Positions 8,100 through 17,434 of a stretch of DNA of 64,000 nucleotides are shown here, piece by piece. The DNA lies in the NCBI GenBank assembly GCA_020632595.1, contig JACKFF010000001.1, forward strand, positions 620,001-684,000. The letters are read 5' to 3'. The notes beneath the pieces were generated by a model, which was not told the origin of the DNA, searched no databases, and saw only the letters and a list, made by a program, of their open reading frames with translations. A program made the translations under genes and the position numbers. Position 1 is the first letter of the stretch. Each line of letters starts with the position of its first letter. The DNA is from Nitrospiraceae bacterium. Lineage in GTDB: Bacteria > Nitrospirota > Nitrospiria > Nitrospirales > UBA8639.

Positions 8100-10316
8100 T
8101 TATGCAATGGAACCCAGCGCAAATTTTTTACCCCATTTTCGAAATAATGTTTCCTTGAGGATGCGATGGTCGGGCAGCATCAACCGTGGATCACCTTTTA
8201 ATATTTCTCCTGCCATTTGTTTCGCTTTTATTAGTAACACGGTATCTCGGGCCAAATCCGCCACACGAAAATCCATTTCCCCCCATTGCTTGACCCCTAA
8301 GACATGCCCAGGCCCACGAATATTCAAGTCTTCTTCCGCCAGTGCAAAGCCGTCTTCACATTGCGCAAACACCCCAAGGCGTCGCCTCGCGATGGAAGGA
8401 GAAAACGTATCCCCCTGGGAACTCCTCCCGATCTTATCGAGTGACAATCGACTGGATTCAAGCTTTAAGGGTATTTGCTGGGAATAGGGAGGAATTTTCC
8501 CCAAGCCATGAATCAACACGCAATAGCCTTGATAAAGACCTCGTCCGACCCGGCCGCGCAATTGATGCAATTGCGCCAACCCAAACCGTTCCGCATGTTC
8601 AATGAGCATGACCGTGGCATTATGAACATCCAAGCCGACCTCGACAACAGTAGTGGCCACTAATACATCAATCTCTTTCTTTTTAAACTGGGCCATGACC
8701 ACTTGTTTTTCGCGGGATGGCAATCGGCCATGCAGCAAACCGATGCGAAATGGAGCACATTCTTCCCGTAATTGCTCGGCAGCCTCAATGGCTGCCTGCA
8801 AATCAATTTTTTCTGATGGTTCAACGAGCGGATACACCACATAAGCCTGCCGCCCCGCTTCTAATTCCTTTCGCATCAAATGATGCGCGTCTTTCCGTTG
8901 GCCGGTGGGGAACAGCATCGTCTTTACGGGTTTTTTCCCTGGAGGAAACTGATCAATCACCGATACATCCAAATCCCCATAAAGCGTCATTGCCAAGGTC
9001 CTGGGAATAGGCGTGGCGGTCATCACCAACACATCGGGATGCCATGGCGCTTTCCCACGAAGCTGCGCGCGCTGCAGCACACCGAATTTGTGTTGCTCAT
9101 CCACAATCACCAACCCGAGCTTGGCAAAGTGCACATCCGGCTGTAACAACGCGTGTGTACCCACCACCACCTGCACCTGACCTGACTGCATTCCGGCAAG
9201 TATCTTTCCGCGCTCGCGTCCGGTCTGCCCGCCTTTCAACAAAAGGCACCGGACACCCAGAGCCTCAAATAGGGGAAGCAACGACAAATAGTGCTGTTCG
9301 CTCAACACTTCCGTGGGAGCCATCAGGGCAGCTTGATATCCGGACCCACAGGCCATCACGATGGCATAAAGAGCCACGACGGTCTTCCCACACCCCACAT
9401 CTCCTTGCAGCAAGCGGTTCATACTGATTGGCCGTCCCATATCATGGCTAATTTCCCGGATCACTCGCTCTTGCGCCGAAGTGAGCGAAAAAGGCAACAT
9501 GGCCTTCAGCTGTTCAACCAACGGGTTGCGAACAGCAAACGGAATGCCTTCAATGTCCTGAGTCTGCCCTTGGCGCCGCATGGCGAGGGCTAATTGCAGG
9601 AGAAACAATTCTTCAAACGCCAGGCGTTGGTGCTCTGGTGTCGCATAGGCATTCAAGGCCTCCACCGAACGCTCCTGATTGGGAAAGTGTAAGACAGGTA
9701 ATGCCTCTGGAAGAGTTGGCACTCCGAGTTGCGATCGAATGGTTAAGGGCAACATCTCTTGTAACTGATCGGCATAATGGTCAAAAATTGATCGAATAAT
9801 TCGTCGAATCTGCTTGGAGCTCAACCCATTCGTCTCATGATAGACGGGAACAATCCGGCCCCCACGCAATTCCGGCAATTCATCCTCATCCAACAATTCA
9901 TACTCCGGCCCGCGCATGGTTAGCTGTGAACTTCCAGAAAAATTGGCCAAAACCGGACCGGTCAATAACAGAGATACACCAGGCACAAAGGTTTTTTCCA
10001 AATATGGCTGGTTAAAAAACACGCATTCGATAAGACCCGTCTCATCCTTCACCGTCACCGTAACCACGACCAGACCTCTTCGATAGGTGGTTTTCGCCCA
10101 CACTTTCTGCACTCTGCCTTTAATGGTGGCCTTCATGCCTGGGAGAAGGTTCCCGATGGGCAACACTTCCAATCGGTTTTCGTATCGCCAGGGTAAAAAC
10201 CAGAACGCATCCTCTAATGTTTCCACTGCTAATTTTTCCAGCAAGCGAGCCCTTCGGGGCCCCACTCCCTTGGCAAATTGAATGGGAATCTCAGAAAGAG
10301 AGGAATGAGTCGGCAT
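8100..10316 (-). CDS. recG: ATP-dependent DNA helicase RecG
   Basis: 738-residue superfamily 2 helicase that reverses stalled replication forks and branch-migrates Holliday junctions. An N-terminal wedge/OB domain (about 60-150) is followed by Walker A GDVGCGKT at 305-312, DEQH at 406-409 and a C-terminal helicase lobe with QLRGRVGRG and the RecG TRG region. Slightly longer than E. coli RecG through its N-terminus. The gene stands between tRNA-Leu and a lipoprotein gene with no shared promoter visible. Confidence 0.97.
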   Translation of the reverse strand: MPTHSSLSEIPIQFAKGVGPRRARLLEKLAVETLEDAFWFLPWRYENRLEVLPIGNLLPGMKATIKGRVQKVWAKTTYRRGLVVVTVTVKDETGLIECVFFNQPYLEKTFVPGVSLLLTGPVLANFSGSSQLTMRGPEYELLDEDELPELRGGRIVPVYHETNGLSSKQIRRIIRSIFDHYADQLQEMLPLTIRSQLGVPTLPEALPVLHFPNQERSVEALNAYATPEHQRLAFEELFLLQLALAMRRQGQTQDIEGIPFAVRNPLVEQLKAMLPFSLTSAQERVIREISHDMGRPISMNRLLQGDVGCGKTVVALYAIVMACGSGYQAALMAPTEVLSEQHYLSLLPLFEALGVRCLLLKGGQTGRERGKILAGMQSGQVQVVVGTHALLQPDVHFAKLGLVIVDEQHKFGVLQRAQLRGKAPWHPDVLVMTATPIPRTLAMTLYGDLDVSVIDQFPPGKKPVKTMLFPTGQRKDAHHLMRKELEAGRQAYVVYPLVEPSEKIDLQAAIEAAEQLREECAPFRIGLLHGRLPSREKQVVMAQFKKKEIDVLVATTVVEVGLDVHNATVMLIEHAERFGLAQLHQLRGRVGRGLYQGYCVLIHGLGKIPPYSQQIPLKLESSRLSLDKIGRSSQGDTFSPSIARRRLGVFAQCEDGFALAEEDLNIRGPGHVLGVKQWGEMDFRVADLARDTVLLIKAKQMAGEILKGDPRLMLPDHRILKETLFRKWGKKFALGSIA

Positions 10317-10490
10317 GATGATTACAAAAATCCTATTACATTAGAACTCGAGATTTAAAAAGAAAAAACATGAAACCATTTTTTCCCAATGGGCGCAAAT
10401 GGCTTAGGGAAAATAAACGAGAGGGAAATGAAGTTGTGATGCCATCAATGCAAAGCCTTCGCAGAACCATCTCCTATTGATGGAGAGAGA

Positions 10491-11009
10491 CTACTTCGGT
10501 CCTCGCAAAGGCTTTAGGAGTTTGGAACGATACGCCTTGGCCGGATGGCCCGGAGCTGTCTCTTTTGCCGTGAAATTATCAAGAATGTCATCGAAACGTT
10601 GTGCGCAACCCTTCACATCTTGAGGGTCGACTCGGCAAGAGACACAGGCGGCATAACTCAATGCATAAATGCGATTGATATCTCCAGCGTCCGGATAATT
10701 TCTTTTAAGGGCACCTTGCAAATCGGCATCCAGCTTTCCTCCAGCCAAGCTGGACATGAGACCTGATATTTCCCCACCAAATTTCTTGACCTTATGTTGA
10801 TCTTCTGTCGACAAGTCTTCCGGAAGTGGGCAGGTGTTGGGCTTAATGACGATCGTATCGACTCTGGGTTGCTGACACCCCAGGGTCAAGAACAGCATGC
10901 TCATGATCGCGAGGCCTTTCGCAAACGGAAAACCCCAATCCCTTGAAGGAAATTTTAGATTAATCGTGAATCCTCCTTTGTTGAAACCAAATAAGTTAGT
11001 GGCACACAT
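10491..11009 (-). CDS. Hypothetical lipoprotein
   Basis: A hydrophobic segment ends in LTLGC, a plausible but slightly atypical lipobox; Lnt and Lol proteins in this window show the cell processes lipoproteins. The long form is 172 residues; an internal ATG just before the hydrophobic core would give a shorter, more usual signal peptide, so the start is uncertain. The mature part has several Cys (SYAACVSCRVDP, then VKGCAQRF) and is mostly helical. No family recognised. Confidence 0.6.
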   Translation of the reverse strand: MCATNLFGFNKGGFTINLKFPSRDWGFPFAKGLAIMSMLFLTLGCQQPRVDTIVIKPNTCPLPEDLSTEDQHKVKKFGGEISGLMSSLAGGKLDADLQGALKRNYPDAGDINRIYALSYAACVSCRVDPQDVKGCAQRFDDILDNFTAKETAPGHPAKAYRSKLLKPLRGPK

Positions 11010-11132
11010 TTAAGAAACAAGCGGTTATGATAGGCGTGTTAATTTGGACATTCCAGCTCTGATTCTCCGGATTCAGTGATCGCGAACACTATGGCCGGAG
11101 TGAAGAGAAGAATGTCTGTGGCTACGGTTTCG

Positions 11133-11806
11133 TCAGGTCGTGTCATTCAGGATCATAGTTGCCAAGTGCCGTCGTGTGAACAACTTACGGATGACGTCTT
11201 GTATCCCTTCTGCATCATTAAACACATTCGGATTGTGTATGCCGCTGAAATGAGCGAAGGCCACTCCCGCGCGAGCACCTGATAGCTGCCTGCTTACCTT
11301 CTCTTTGAGAGATTTGTAGATGTAGTCCCTCAACGCTTTCGGGGTCTTACGCGGGCGACAACACGGACATAAAACAGGTTCCATCCCTGATTCGCTTCCG
11401 TGTTTGGACCTAAGAAAAATAAATTTAGAACGCCTTTTAGCCCGTGCGAGATCTCCGAGTTCCTCCCGTGTATGCTTTGGACTTGGTGCAGGCTCGAGCG
11501 TCAGAGTTAGTTGCACATCAGAATCTTACGCGCATCACCGACCAGCTCACGAATGTCCGGTGCCCATTTATTCGGCAGGTGGATGCCGTTGGTTGTTTTC
11601 TGGTCGTACGGGCAGAACGCAAAGAGCCATGGACGCCGAATTTGGGCCAACTGACGGTAGCAGCCGCCGTGATGCGTAAGGTCCTTATCAAGGTCGGCTT
11701 GTGCCTTGGCAAAAGCTTCGTGTCCCGGGAACCTCTTGAGTTCCCGAGCATACGTGGGAATTTCCGAATCCTTGATTCCATTATTGCCTCGCCGGAGTGG
11801 GAGATC
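11133..11806 (-). pseudogene. Frameshifted hypothetical gene remnant
   Basis: Two minus-strand frames with protein-like composition join end to end. The upstream frame (11806 to 11507) has no start codon, follows a stop at 11807-11809, and includes a Trp/Tyr-rich stretch with FAFCPYDQKTTNG. The downstream frame (from a GTG at 11516 to a stop at 11133) includes CPCCRPRKTPK and GVAFAHFSGIHNP. A one-base shift near 11515 would make one protein of about 225 residues. No family recognised. Because a start is missing, a sequencing error alone would not restore a whole gene. Confidence 0.5.
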
Positions 11807-12044
11807 TTATGGAGTCATCTATACTTAGAGTCTTTGAACGCAATGAGGAAATCACTGACAATTTGCTTCAATAGTATGGCCAATCCTGTAAGTGGAGCAA
11901 TAACATGGCATTGGTGTTGGCTGACTGAATTGTGCCCCAAACAATAGGGGCGGCGGCGAATGCGGCCGACTCGGCAGGGTCCGCTTGAGCCTTCTGCGCT
12001 TGGATAGCTTGAACCTCGAGGGCAAATTGCATGTCTTTATGGGT

Positions 12045-12253
12045 CTGTTGGAAAAAGCCGCCAGCGGCGTTCTCGCCATTGTCCCGTGCTCCCGTACTAA
12101 GCGTACGCTCCGCGCGTAAAAACGGCTGTGGCCTTGCTGGACGGACCCTTCGGGAAGACTCAGGCATGCTTTTTTGAACCGACGCGGAGCCTTTGATGAG
12201 TAATCAAATCCTGGGCAAATTTGCCCTTGAAAATTTTTGTCATTCAACACTCC
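12045..12253 (+). repeat. Dispersed intergenic repeat, copy A
   Basis: About 209 bp, same family as 20539-20721 and 49314-49498. Starts CTGTTGGAAAAAGCCG, contains GCCGC-CA-GCGGC and the hairpin CGTAC-5-GTACG at 12093-12107, and ends TTCAACACTCC. TGTTGRA at one end and TTCAACA at the other are short terminal inverted repeats. Resembles a MITE or structured intergenic element; no transposase is attached. Confidence 0.75.
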
Positions 12254-12650
12254 CTTTATCTAAACCAGGAGCGTTCATCTTCCGTGACCGAACAAAGGCA
12301 TAATGGCCATCTGCTGCACCGCAATGGTGCAACACCGGCACTTCTATAACTGCCGCACCGGGCCCAAGTTGGAGTAAATCCTCCGAGCTGAAAGCAGCCA
12401 TTCGTGTCTCGCGAGGATTTTTCAAGGGATTGAATATTCCAGAAGTCCACAACGGGTACTATTCCCGATGCTGTGCTCCGCAAGGGCGACTTCCAGTGCG
12501 CAGGTGGAACAACAACCGTTTCATCGTGGAGGCCTTCCGCGGCAACAGAAAATTTTTATTATCGAGCACTTGTGTGTACAATAGCAGCTGTGGTAACAAA
12601 CAGAGTCTAATCGACAATTCTGTCCTTTTTAAATATTCAGGGAGAAGACC

Positions 12651-12842
12651 ATGGCTTTTTCATGTGACGTATGCGGAAAAAACCGCTTAGTGGGAAATAA
12701 TGTGAGTCACGCCAATAATCGTACAAAACGTGTCTTTCGGCCGAACCTGCGCACGGTTCGCGCTCTCGTGAAGGGTGCGGCCCAACGCATTAAAGTCTGC
12801 ACCCGTTGCCTGCGGTCCGGATTGGTCCAAAAAGCCGTCTAA
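12651..12842 (+). CDS. rpmB: 50S ribosomal protein L28
   Basis: 63 residues with the L28 pattern: N-terminal CDVC (Cys5, Cys8), the NNVSHANNRTKR segment, and a second CTRC pair (Cys50, Cys53), so this is the zinc-binding form. The ATG follows a GGGAGAAG ribosome-binding site. Binds 23S rRNA in the large subunit. It stands apart from rpmG here. Confidence 0.95.
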   Translation: MAFSCDVCGKNRLVGNNVSHANNRTKRVFRPNLRTVRALVKGAAQRIKVCTRCLRSGLVQKAV

Positions 12843-13053
12843 TCGGCTCTCAGGCCGTTCATGCGAGGTGAACGGTATTTGCCATTTGATGTTCTTGTAG
12901 CCCTGAATCGAATTCACCAATTCGATTGTCATCATTACTTCATTCCTTTCCAGCCGATAACCCTACTGATTCTTGGGTGTCATTCTGAAATACGCCCAAA
13001 CCTGATAAATCAGCAAGGCTCACCCCTGGAAACGACCACTGGTCCCTATTAAC

Positions 13054-14682
13054 GTGGGGCAGACCATTCCACCTTCATTGGTTCCATCCCGTAAGACAGC
13101 AGCCCTTTTTTTCGCTCTCGCCTTCATCGGGACCCTTCATCCTCTGAGCTTCCCGCCCTATGATCTCGGATGGCTGGCCTGGTTGGTATTGGTTCCGCTC
13201 CAAATTCTTATTCATGACCTCCCCCCAAGGCGGGCTTTGTATTATGGCTGGCTGGCGGGGACCATCGCCTTTGCAGGGACCGTGACATGGGTCATCACGG
13301 CCATGCATCAATTTGGTCAGGTGCCGTTCATCGTAAGTGCCTTGTTGATGCTCCTTTTGGCTGCCTATCTTGGCCTATACATGGGCATTTATAGCTGGGG
13401 ATATGCCAAATTCCAACACACCTGCCCCAATTTCTTGTGGCTGGGAGCCCCCGCCTTGTGGGTCGCCTTGGAATTTGTGCGCACCCATGCATTGAGCGGG
13501 TTTCCCTGGGCGCTTTTGGGCTATTCCCAATACCAATGGCTTCCGGTTATTCAGTTTGCCGACGTGACCGGAGTCTATGGGGTGTCATTTTTAATTGTCA
13601 TGGGGAATGTGGCTCTGACCTCTCTCCTCTTATGGATCCACAGCAAAAGACGAGGCTTGGCCCTTCCAGGACCATGGGTGTCCGTGGCAGGCTTTGGCTG
13701 CGCACTAAGTCTCGTCCTTGCCTATGGAACCTGGCGGATTGAAGAACAGGCCAACCTTGACGCCTCGGCACGAACGCTGTCGATTGGATTGGTCCAAGCC
13801 AATATTGATCAAGCCGTCAAATGGAACGAGGCCTACCGGGATGAGACACTTCGACGCTATGCCTCCCTCAGCCAGGAAGCCGGGAAGAATACCGACCTGC
13901 TCATTTGGCCGGAAGCGGCCACACCCTTTCTCTTCGAGCAAGAGCCCGACTACCAGAAACAGGTCCTTGATATTGCGAAAGGCACGCACAATTCGTTGTT
14001 ATTCGGCAGCCCGACACTTCGCTTTCAACAGGACGGCCGTCCGTATTTGTACAATAGTGCCTTTCTGGTGACGGCTGAAGGACGGGCCTCAGACCGGTAT
14101 GACAAACGGCATCTGGTACCATTTGGGGAATACATTCCCTTGCGATCAATTCTCTTTTTTCTGGATAAGCTCGTGGTAGGGATCGGAGACTTCAAATCCG
14201 GCCAGGGAGCCATGACCATGCAAATCCCAACGGAGCCACCCGGCACTGGTCCGAGATTCGGGGTGGCTATTTGTTTCGAAGTGATTTTTCCCGATTTGGT
14301 GCGTCGGATGGCCGGGGAGGGTGCTAATTTTCTCGTCACGATTACCAATGATGCCTGGTTCGGGGATTCTGCTGCGCCGTATCAACATTTCGGCATGGTC
14401 GTGTTTCGTGCCGTTGAAAATCATTTGGGATTTGCCCGAGCCGCCAATACCGGCATTTCCGGCTTCATTGCCCCGGACGGAGACATTCTTTTCCAGACAT
14501 CAGTTTTTTCAGAACAGGCGGTGACGGGATTACTTCCACTCCGTTCCTCATCACCCACCTTTTACACGCAATTTGGGGATGTCTTTAGTTGGGGTTGTGT
14601 TATAATATTCGGTGTTTTGTTCACTTGGTGTCGGTTTACCACACCGCTTTCCACACCTAAACCACGGTCATTACCGACATAG
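13054..14682 (+). CDS. lnt: Apolipoprotein N-acyltransferase
   Basis: Inner-membrane enzyme that adds the third acyl chain to the N-terminal Cys of lipoproteins. 542 residues: six or so N-terminal membrane segments (to about 225) and a periplasmic nitrilase-like domain with catalytic Glu287 (WPEAA), Lys351 (YDKRH) and Cys407 (AICFE). A hydrophobic C-terminal segment closes it. The start is a GTG. Followed 20 bases later by prfB; the Lol genes downstream act on the same lipoproteins. Confidence 0.95.
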   Translation: MGQTIPPSLVPSRKTAALFFALAFIGTLHPLSFPPYDLGWLAWLVLVPLQILIHDLPPRRALYYGWLAGTIAFAGTVTWVITAMHQFGQVPFIVSALLMLLLAAYLGLYMGIYSWGYAKFQHTCPNFLWLGAPALWVALEFVRTHALSGFPWALLGYSQYQWLPVIQFADVTGVYGVSFLIVMGNVALTSLLLWIHSKRRGLALPGPWVSVAGFGCALSLVLAYGTWRIEEQANLDASARTLSIGLVQANIDQAVKWNEAYRDETLRRYASLSQEAGKNTDLLIWPEAATPFLFEQEPDYQKQVLDIAKGTHNSLLFGSPTLRFQQDGRPYLYNSAFLVTAEGRASDRYDKRHLVPFGEYIPLRSILFFLDKLVVGIGDFKSGQGAMTMQIPTEPPGTGPRFGVAICFEVIFPDLVRRMAGEGANFLVTITNDAWFGDSAAPYQHFGMVVFRAVENHLGFARAANTGISGFIAPDGDILFQTSVFSEQAVTGLLPLRSSSPTFYTQFGDVFSWGCVIIFGVLFTWCRFTTPLSTPKPRSLPT

Positions 14683-14702
14683 CCACGAGAGGAGAGCTGC
14701 CC

Positions 14703-15825
14703 ATGCTCGAAGATATTCGCATTCGAATGGAGAAAATCAACGATCATATTCTGGAATTCCGGAGGTATCTTTGACGTTCCTCGGCTAACAACTGAACTGG
14801 AAGAACTCGAGCGGGAGACCTCCCAACCGAATTTTTGGAATAATCCCCGTCAGGCCGCCAAAGCCGGACGCCGTCAAGCCGAGATCGAACGCCAACTCAC
14901 ACGCCTTCACCAACTCGACCAGCAACGGGATGACCTTCTCGCCATTCTTGATTTGATTGGCCAACAGGAAGATCCGGAATTGGAAGCGGAGTGGAGCAAG
15001 GGCATCAAAGACATTGAGGCCACGCTGGAAGCCTGGCGATTGGAACAATTGTTATCGGGCGAACATGACCAGAATAATGCCATTCTCAGCATTAATCCCG
15101 GAGCAGGTGGAACTGAATCCCAGGACTGGGCACAGATGCTCATGCGCATGTATATTCGATGGGCTCAGGAACGGGGGTACAAAGTGGAAACCATCGATCT
15201 GCAACCCGGCGATGAAGCCGGCATCAAAAGCGTGACCTTGGCCATTGCCGGCCCATTGGCCTATGGATACCTGCACTCAGAAGCGGGCGTGCACCGCCTG
15301 GTCCGCATCTCCCCCTTTGACGCCAACAAGCGTCGACATACCTCCTTCGCCGCAGTGGGGGTCTATCCGGAATTGGACGACGATATTGACATTGTGATTG
15401 ATGATAAGGATCTGAAAGTCGATACCTTTCGCGCAGGTGGCGCGGGCGGGCAAAATGTGAACAAGGTGGAAACCGCGATTCGCATGACACATCTTCCCAC
15501 GGGAATCGTGGTGCAATGCCAAAATGAACGGTCGCAATTGCAAAACCGGATCGGCGCCATGCGGGTATTAAAAGCGAAGCTGTATGAGCTGGAACAGCAA
15601 AAGAAAGACGCTGCGTTTCAAAATATTGTTGGGGAAAAGAAAGATATCGCCTGGGGAAGCCAAATCCGTTCGTATGTGTTCCAACCGTATCAAATGGTCA
15701 AGGATCACCGGACCAACTACGAATCAGGCAATGTCGCCGCGGTCATGGATGGAGCGTTGGACCCTTTTATTGAAGCGTATTTAACCATGAAGGCCTCGAA
15801 GGCTTCCCATATGCCGGCCCATTAA
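14703..15825 (+). CDS. prfB: Peptide chain release factor 2, with programmed +1 frameshift
   Basis: RF2 recognises UGA and UAA. Translation begins at ATG 14703, reads 23 codons to CTT (14769-14771), meets an in-frame TGA (14772-14774), and continues from 14773 in the +1 frame to 15825, giving about 373 residues. The joined protein has SPF near 203-205 (stop-codon reader) and GGQ near 248-250 (peptidyl-tRNA hydrolysis). Low RF2 lets ribosomes pause at the UGA and slip, so the protein controls its own level. Lies directly after lnt and before lysS. Confidence 0.97.
14761..14775 (+). promoter_or_regulatory. prfB recoding site
   Basis: GGAGG-TAT-CTT-TGA-C: an internal Shine-Dalgarno-like GGAGG three bases before the slippery CTT, then the UGA stop followed by C, a weak termination context. 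Same geometry as the E. coli prfB site, with GGAGG instead of AGGGGG. Confidence 0.95.
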
Positions 15826-15937
15826 CACGCATCCACATTCGATGCTCGACCTTCATGATTCATCATTGTCATATTTGTGTTTCATGTGCTGACCGGACGA
15901 CCATCGAGATATTCACCTCTATGAATCCAGTAGAAAC

Positions 15938-17434
15938 ATGTATGTTATGGAAGAATTGAACGAACAACAACAACAACGGCTGGAAAAGCTCCACGCGCTT
16001 CAGAATGGAGGCCTTCATCCCTTTGGTACACGTTTTTCCACCACCCACACGCTTGAGACTATTCTTCAGTTGTATACGGCCTCAACCAAAGAAGAGCTTG
16101 AAGGCACACCGATTTCGTGCACGGTAGCCGGACGCATTGTGGCCATGCGCCGCTTTGGAAAGGCCGCTTTTGCGGCCCTACAGGAAGAAGGCCATCGTCT
16201 CCAGGTTTACCTCAAGAAGGATCTGCTTGGGGATCAGTCCTATGAACTTTCGCAGTCGTTTGATTTAGGGGATTGGATCGGAGTCGAAGGCCGGTTATTT
16301 CGCACCAAAACCGACGAACTCACAGTAGAAGTCCATCGCCTCACCTTTCTCACAAAGGGGTTACGGCCTCTTCCGGAAAAATGGCACGGGCTTACCGACA
16401 TTGAAACCCGGTATCGGCAACGGTATGTGGATTTGATTGCCAATCCATCGGTGCACCAGGTCTTCCGCACACGCAGTCGAATCATTAATATCATTCGTTC
16501 GTTTCTCACGGAACGAGAATACCTCGAAGTGGAAACGCCGATGATGCATTCCATCCCTGGAGGAGCCACAGCACGCCCGTTTGTGACCCATCACAACACC
16601 CTCGATGTAGACTTATATTTGCGCGTGGCACCGGAATTATACCTCAAGCGCCTCATTGTCGGAGGTTTCCGGCGCGTTTTTGAAATTAACCGCAATTTCC
16701 GCAATGAAGGCATTTCCACCATTCACAATCCTGAATTTACCATGTTGGAATTTTATCAGGCCTATGCGGATTATCATGATCTGATGGACCTGACCGAACA
16801 GTTGTTTCACACCTTGAGCCTGGAAGTATGCGGAGACCCAACGGTGGCCTACCAGGGCCAAAACATTTCTCTCGCGCCACCCTGGCGTCGAGTGCCGTAT
16901 CTGGATTCGATTGTAGAGGTCAACCAGTTGGATCCTGAAATCCTGTCGGATCAGAAGAAAGCCGTGGACGCGGCAAAACGGTTAGGTGTTGATTGTGCAC
17001 CGCAAGCCAGCCATGTCGACATCCTCGTCAATCTCTTTGAAGCCACCGTCGAGCCAACATTGATTCAACCAACCTTCATCACCGATTTCCCTATCGAAAT
17101 TTCCCCGTTGGCCAGGAAAAAAGAAGCCAACCCGGCCCTGACCGACCGATTTGAACTCTTTATTGGTGGGCGGGAATTAGCGAATGGATTTTCGGAGTTA
17201 AATGATCCCTTGGACCAGCGACAACGGTTTGAGGCCCAAGTGGCGTTGCGGGATGCGGGAGACGACGAAGCCCATTATCTGGATGAAGACTTTATTCGAG
17301 CCCTCGAATATGGCATGCCTCCCACAGCGGGAGAAGGGATTGGGATTGATCGACTCGTCATGCTATTCACCAATCAGGCCTCGATTCGCGATGTCATCCT
17401 TTTCCCCCAACTTCGACCGGATCGGCCTTTGTGA
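15938..17434 (+). CDS. lysS: Lysyl-tRNA synthetase (class II)
   Basis: Attaches lysine to tRNA(Lys). 498 residues: an N-terminal OB-fold anticodon-binding domain (about 55-150) and a class II catalytic core with motif 2 (FRNEGIS plus HNPEFTMLEFYQAY) and motif 3 (GIGIDRLVMLFT) near the C-terminus. Usual length. ATG codons at 15938 and 15947 are both possible and neither has a strong ribosome-binding site. Its TGA overlaps the GTG of the LolC-type gene by 4 bases, so the three genes form one transcript. Confidence 0.97.
   Translation: MYVMEELNEQQQQRLEKLHALQNGGLHPFGTRFSTTHTLETILQLYTASTKEELEGTPISCTVAGRIVAMRRFGKAAFAALQEEGHRLQVYLKKDLLGDQSYELSQSFDLGDWIGVEGRLFRTKTDELTVEVHRLTFLTKGLRPLPEKWHGLTDIETRYRQRYVDLIANPSVHQVFRTRSRIINIIRSFLTEREYLEVETPMMHSIPGGATARPFVTHHNTLDVDLYLRVAPELYLKRLIVGGFRRVFEINRNFRNEGISTIHNPEFTMLEFYQAYADYHDLMDLTEQLFHTLSLEVCGDPTVAYQGQNISLAPPWRRVPYLDSIVEVNQLDPEILSDQKKAVDAAKRLGVDCAPQASHVDILVNLFEATVEPTLIQPTFITDFPIEISPLARKKEANPALTDRFELFIGGRELANGFSELNDPLDQRQRFEAQVALRDAGDDEAHYLDEDFIRALEYGMPPTAGEGIGIDRLVMLFTNQASIRDVILFPQLRPDRPL

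Larger units (their letters stand above)
11010..12650. other. Region without an intact gene: gene remnants and repeat copy A
   Basis: About 1.6 kb between the lipoprotein gene and rpmB. On the minus strand, protein-like reading frames break repeatedly: the frameshifted remnant at 11133-11806, a stretch at 11868-12032 (helical, Ala/Gln-rich) and one at 12240-12398, whose stop codon is supplied by the end of the repeat element at 12045-12253. None has a good start plus ribosome-binding site. It looks like decayed genes invaded by a short repeat. Confidence 0.55.

Noticed and set aside
11868..12167. 99-residue minus-strand frame at copy A
   Set aside because: Its first 45 residues are translated from the repeat element; only 11868-12032 could be a remnant.
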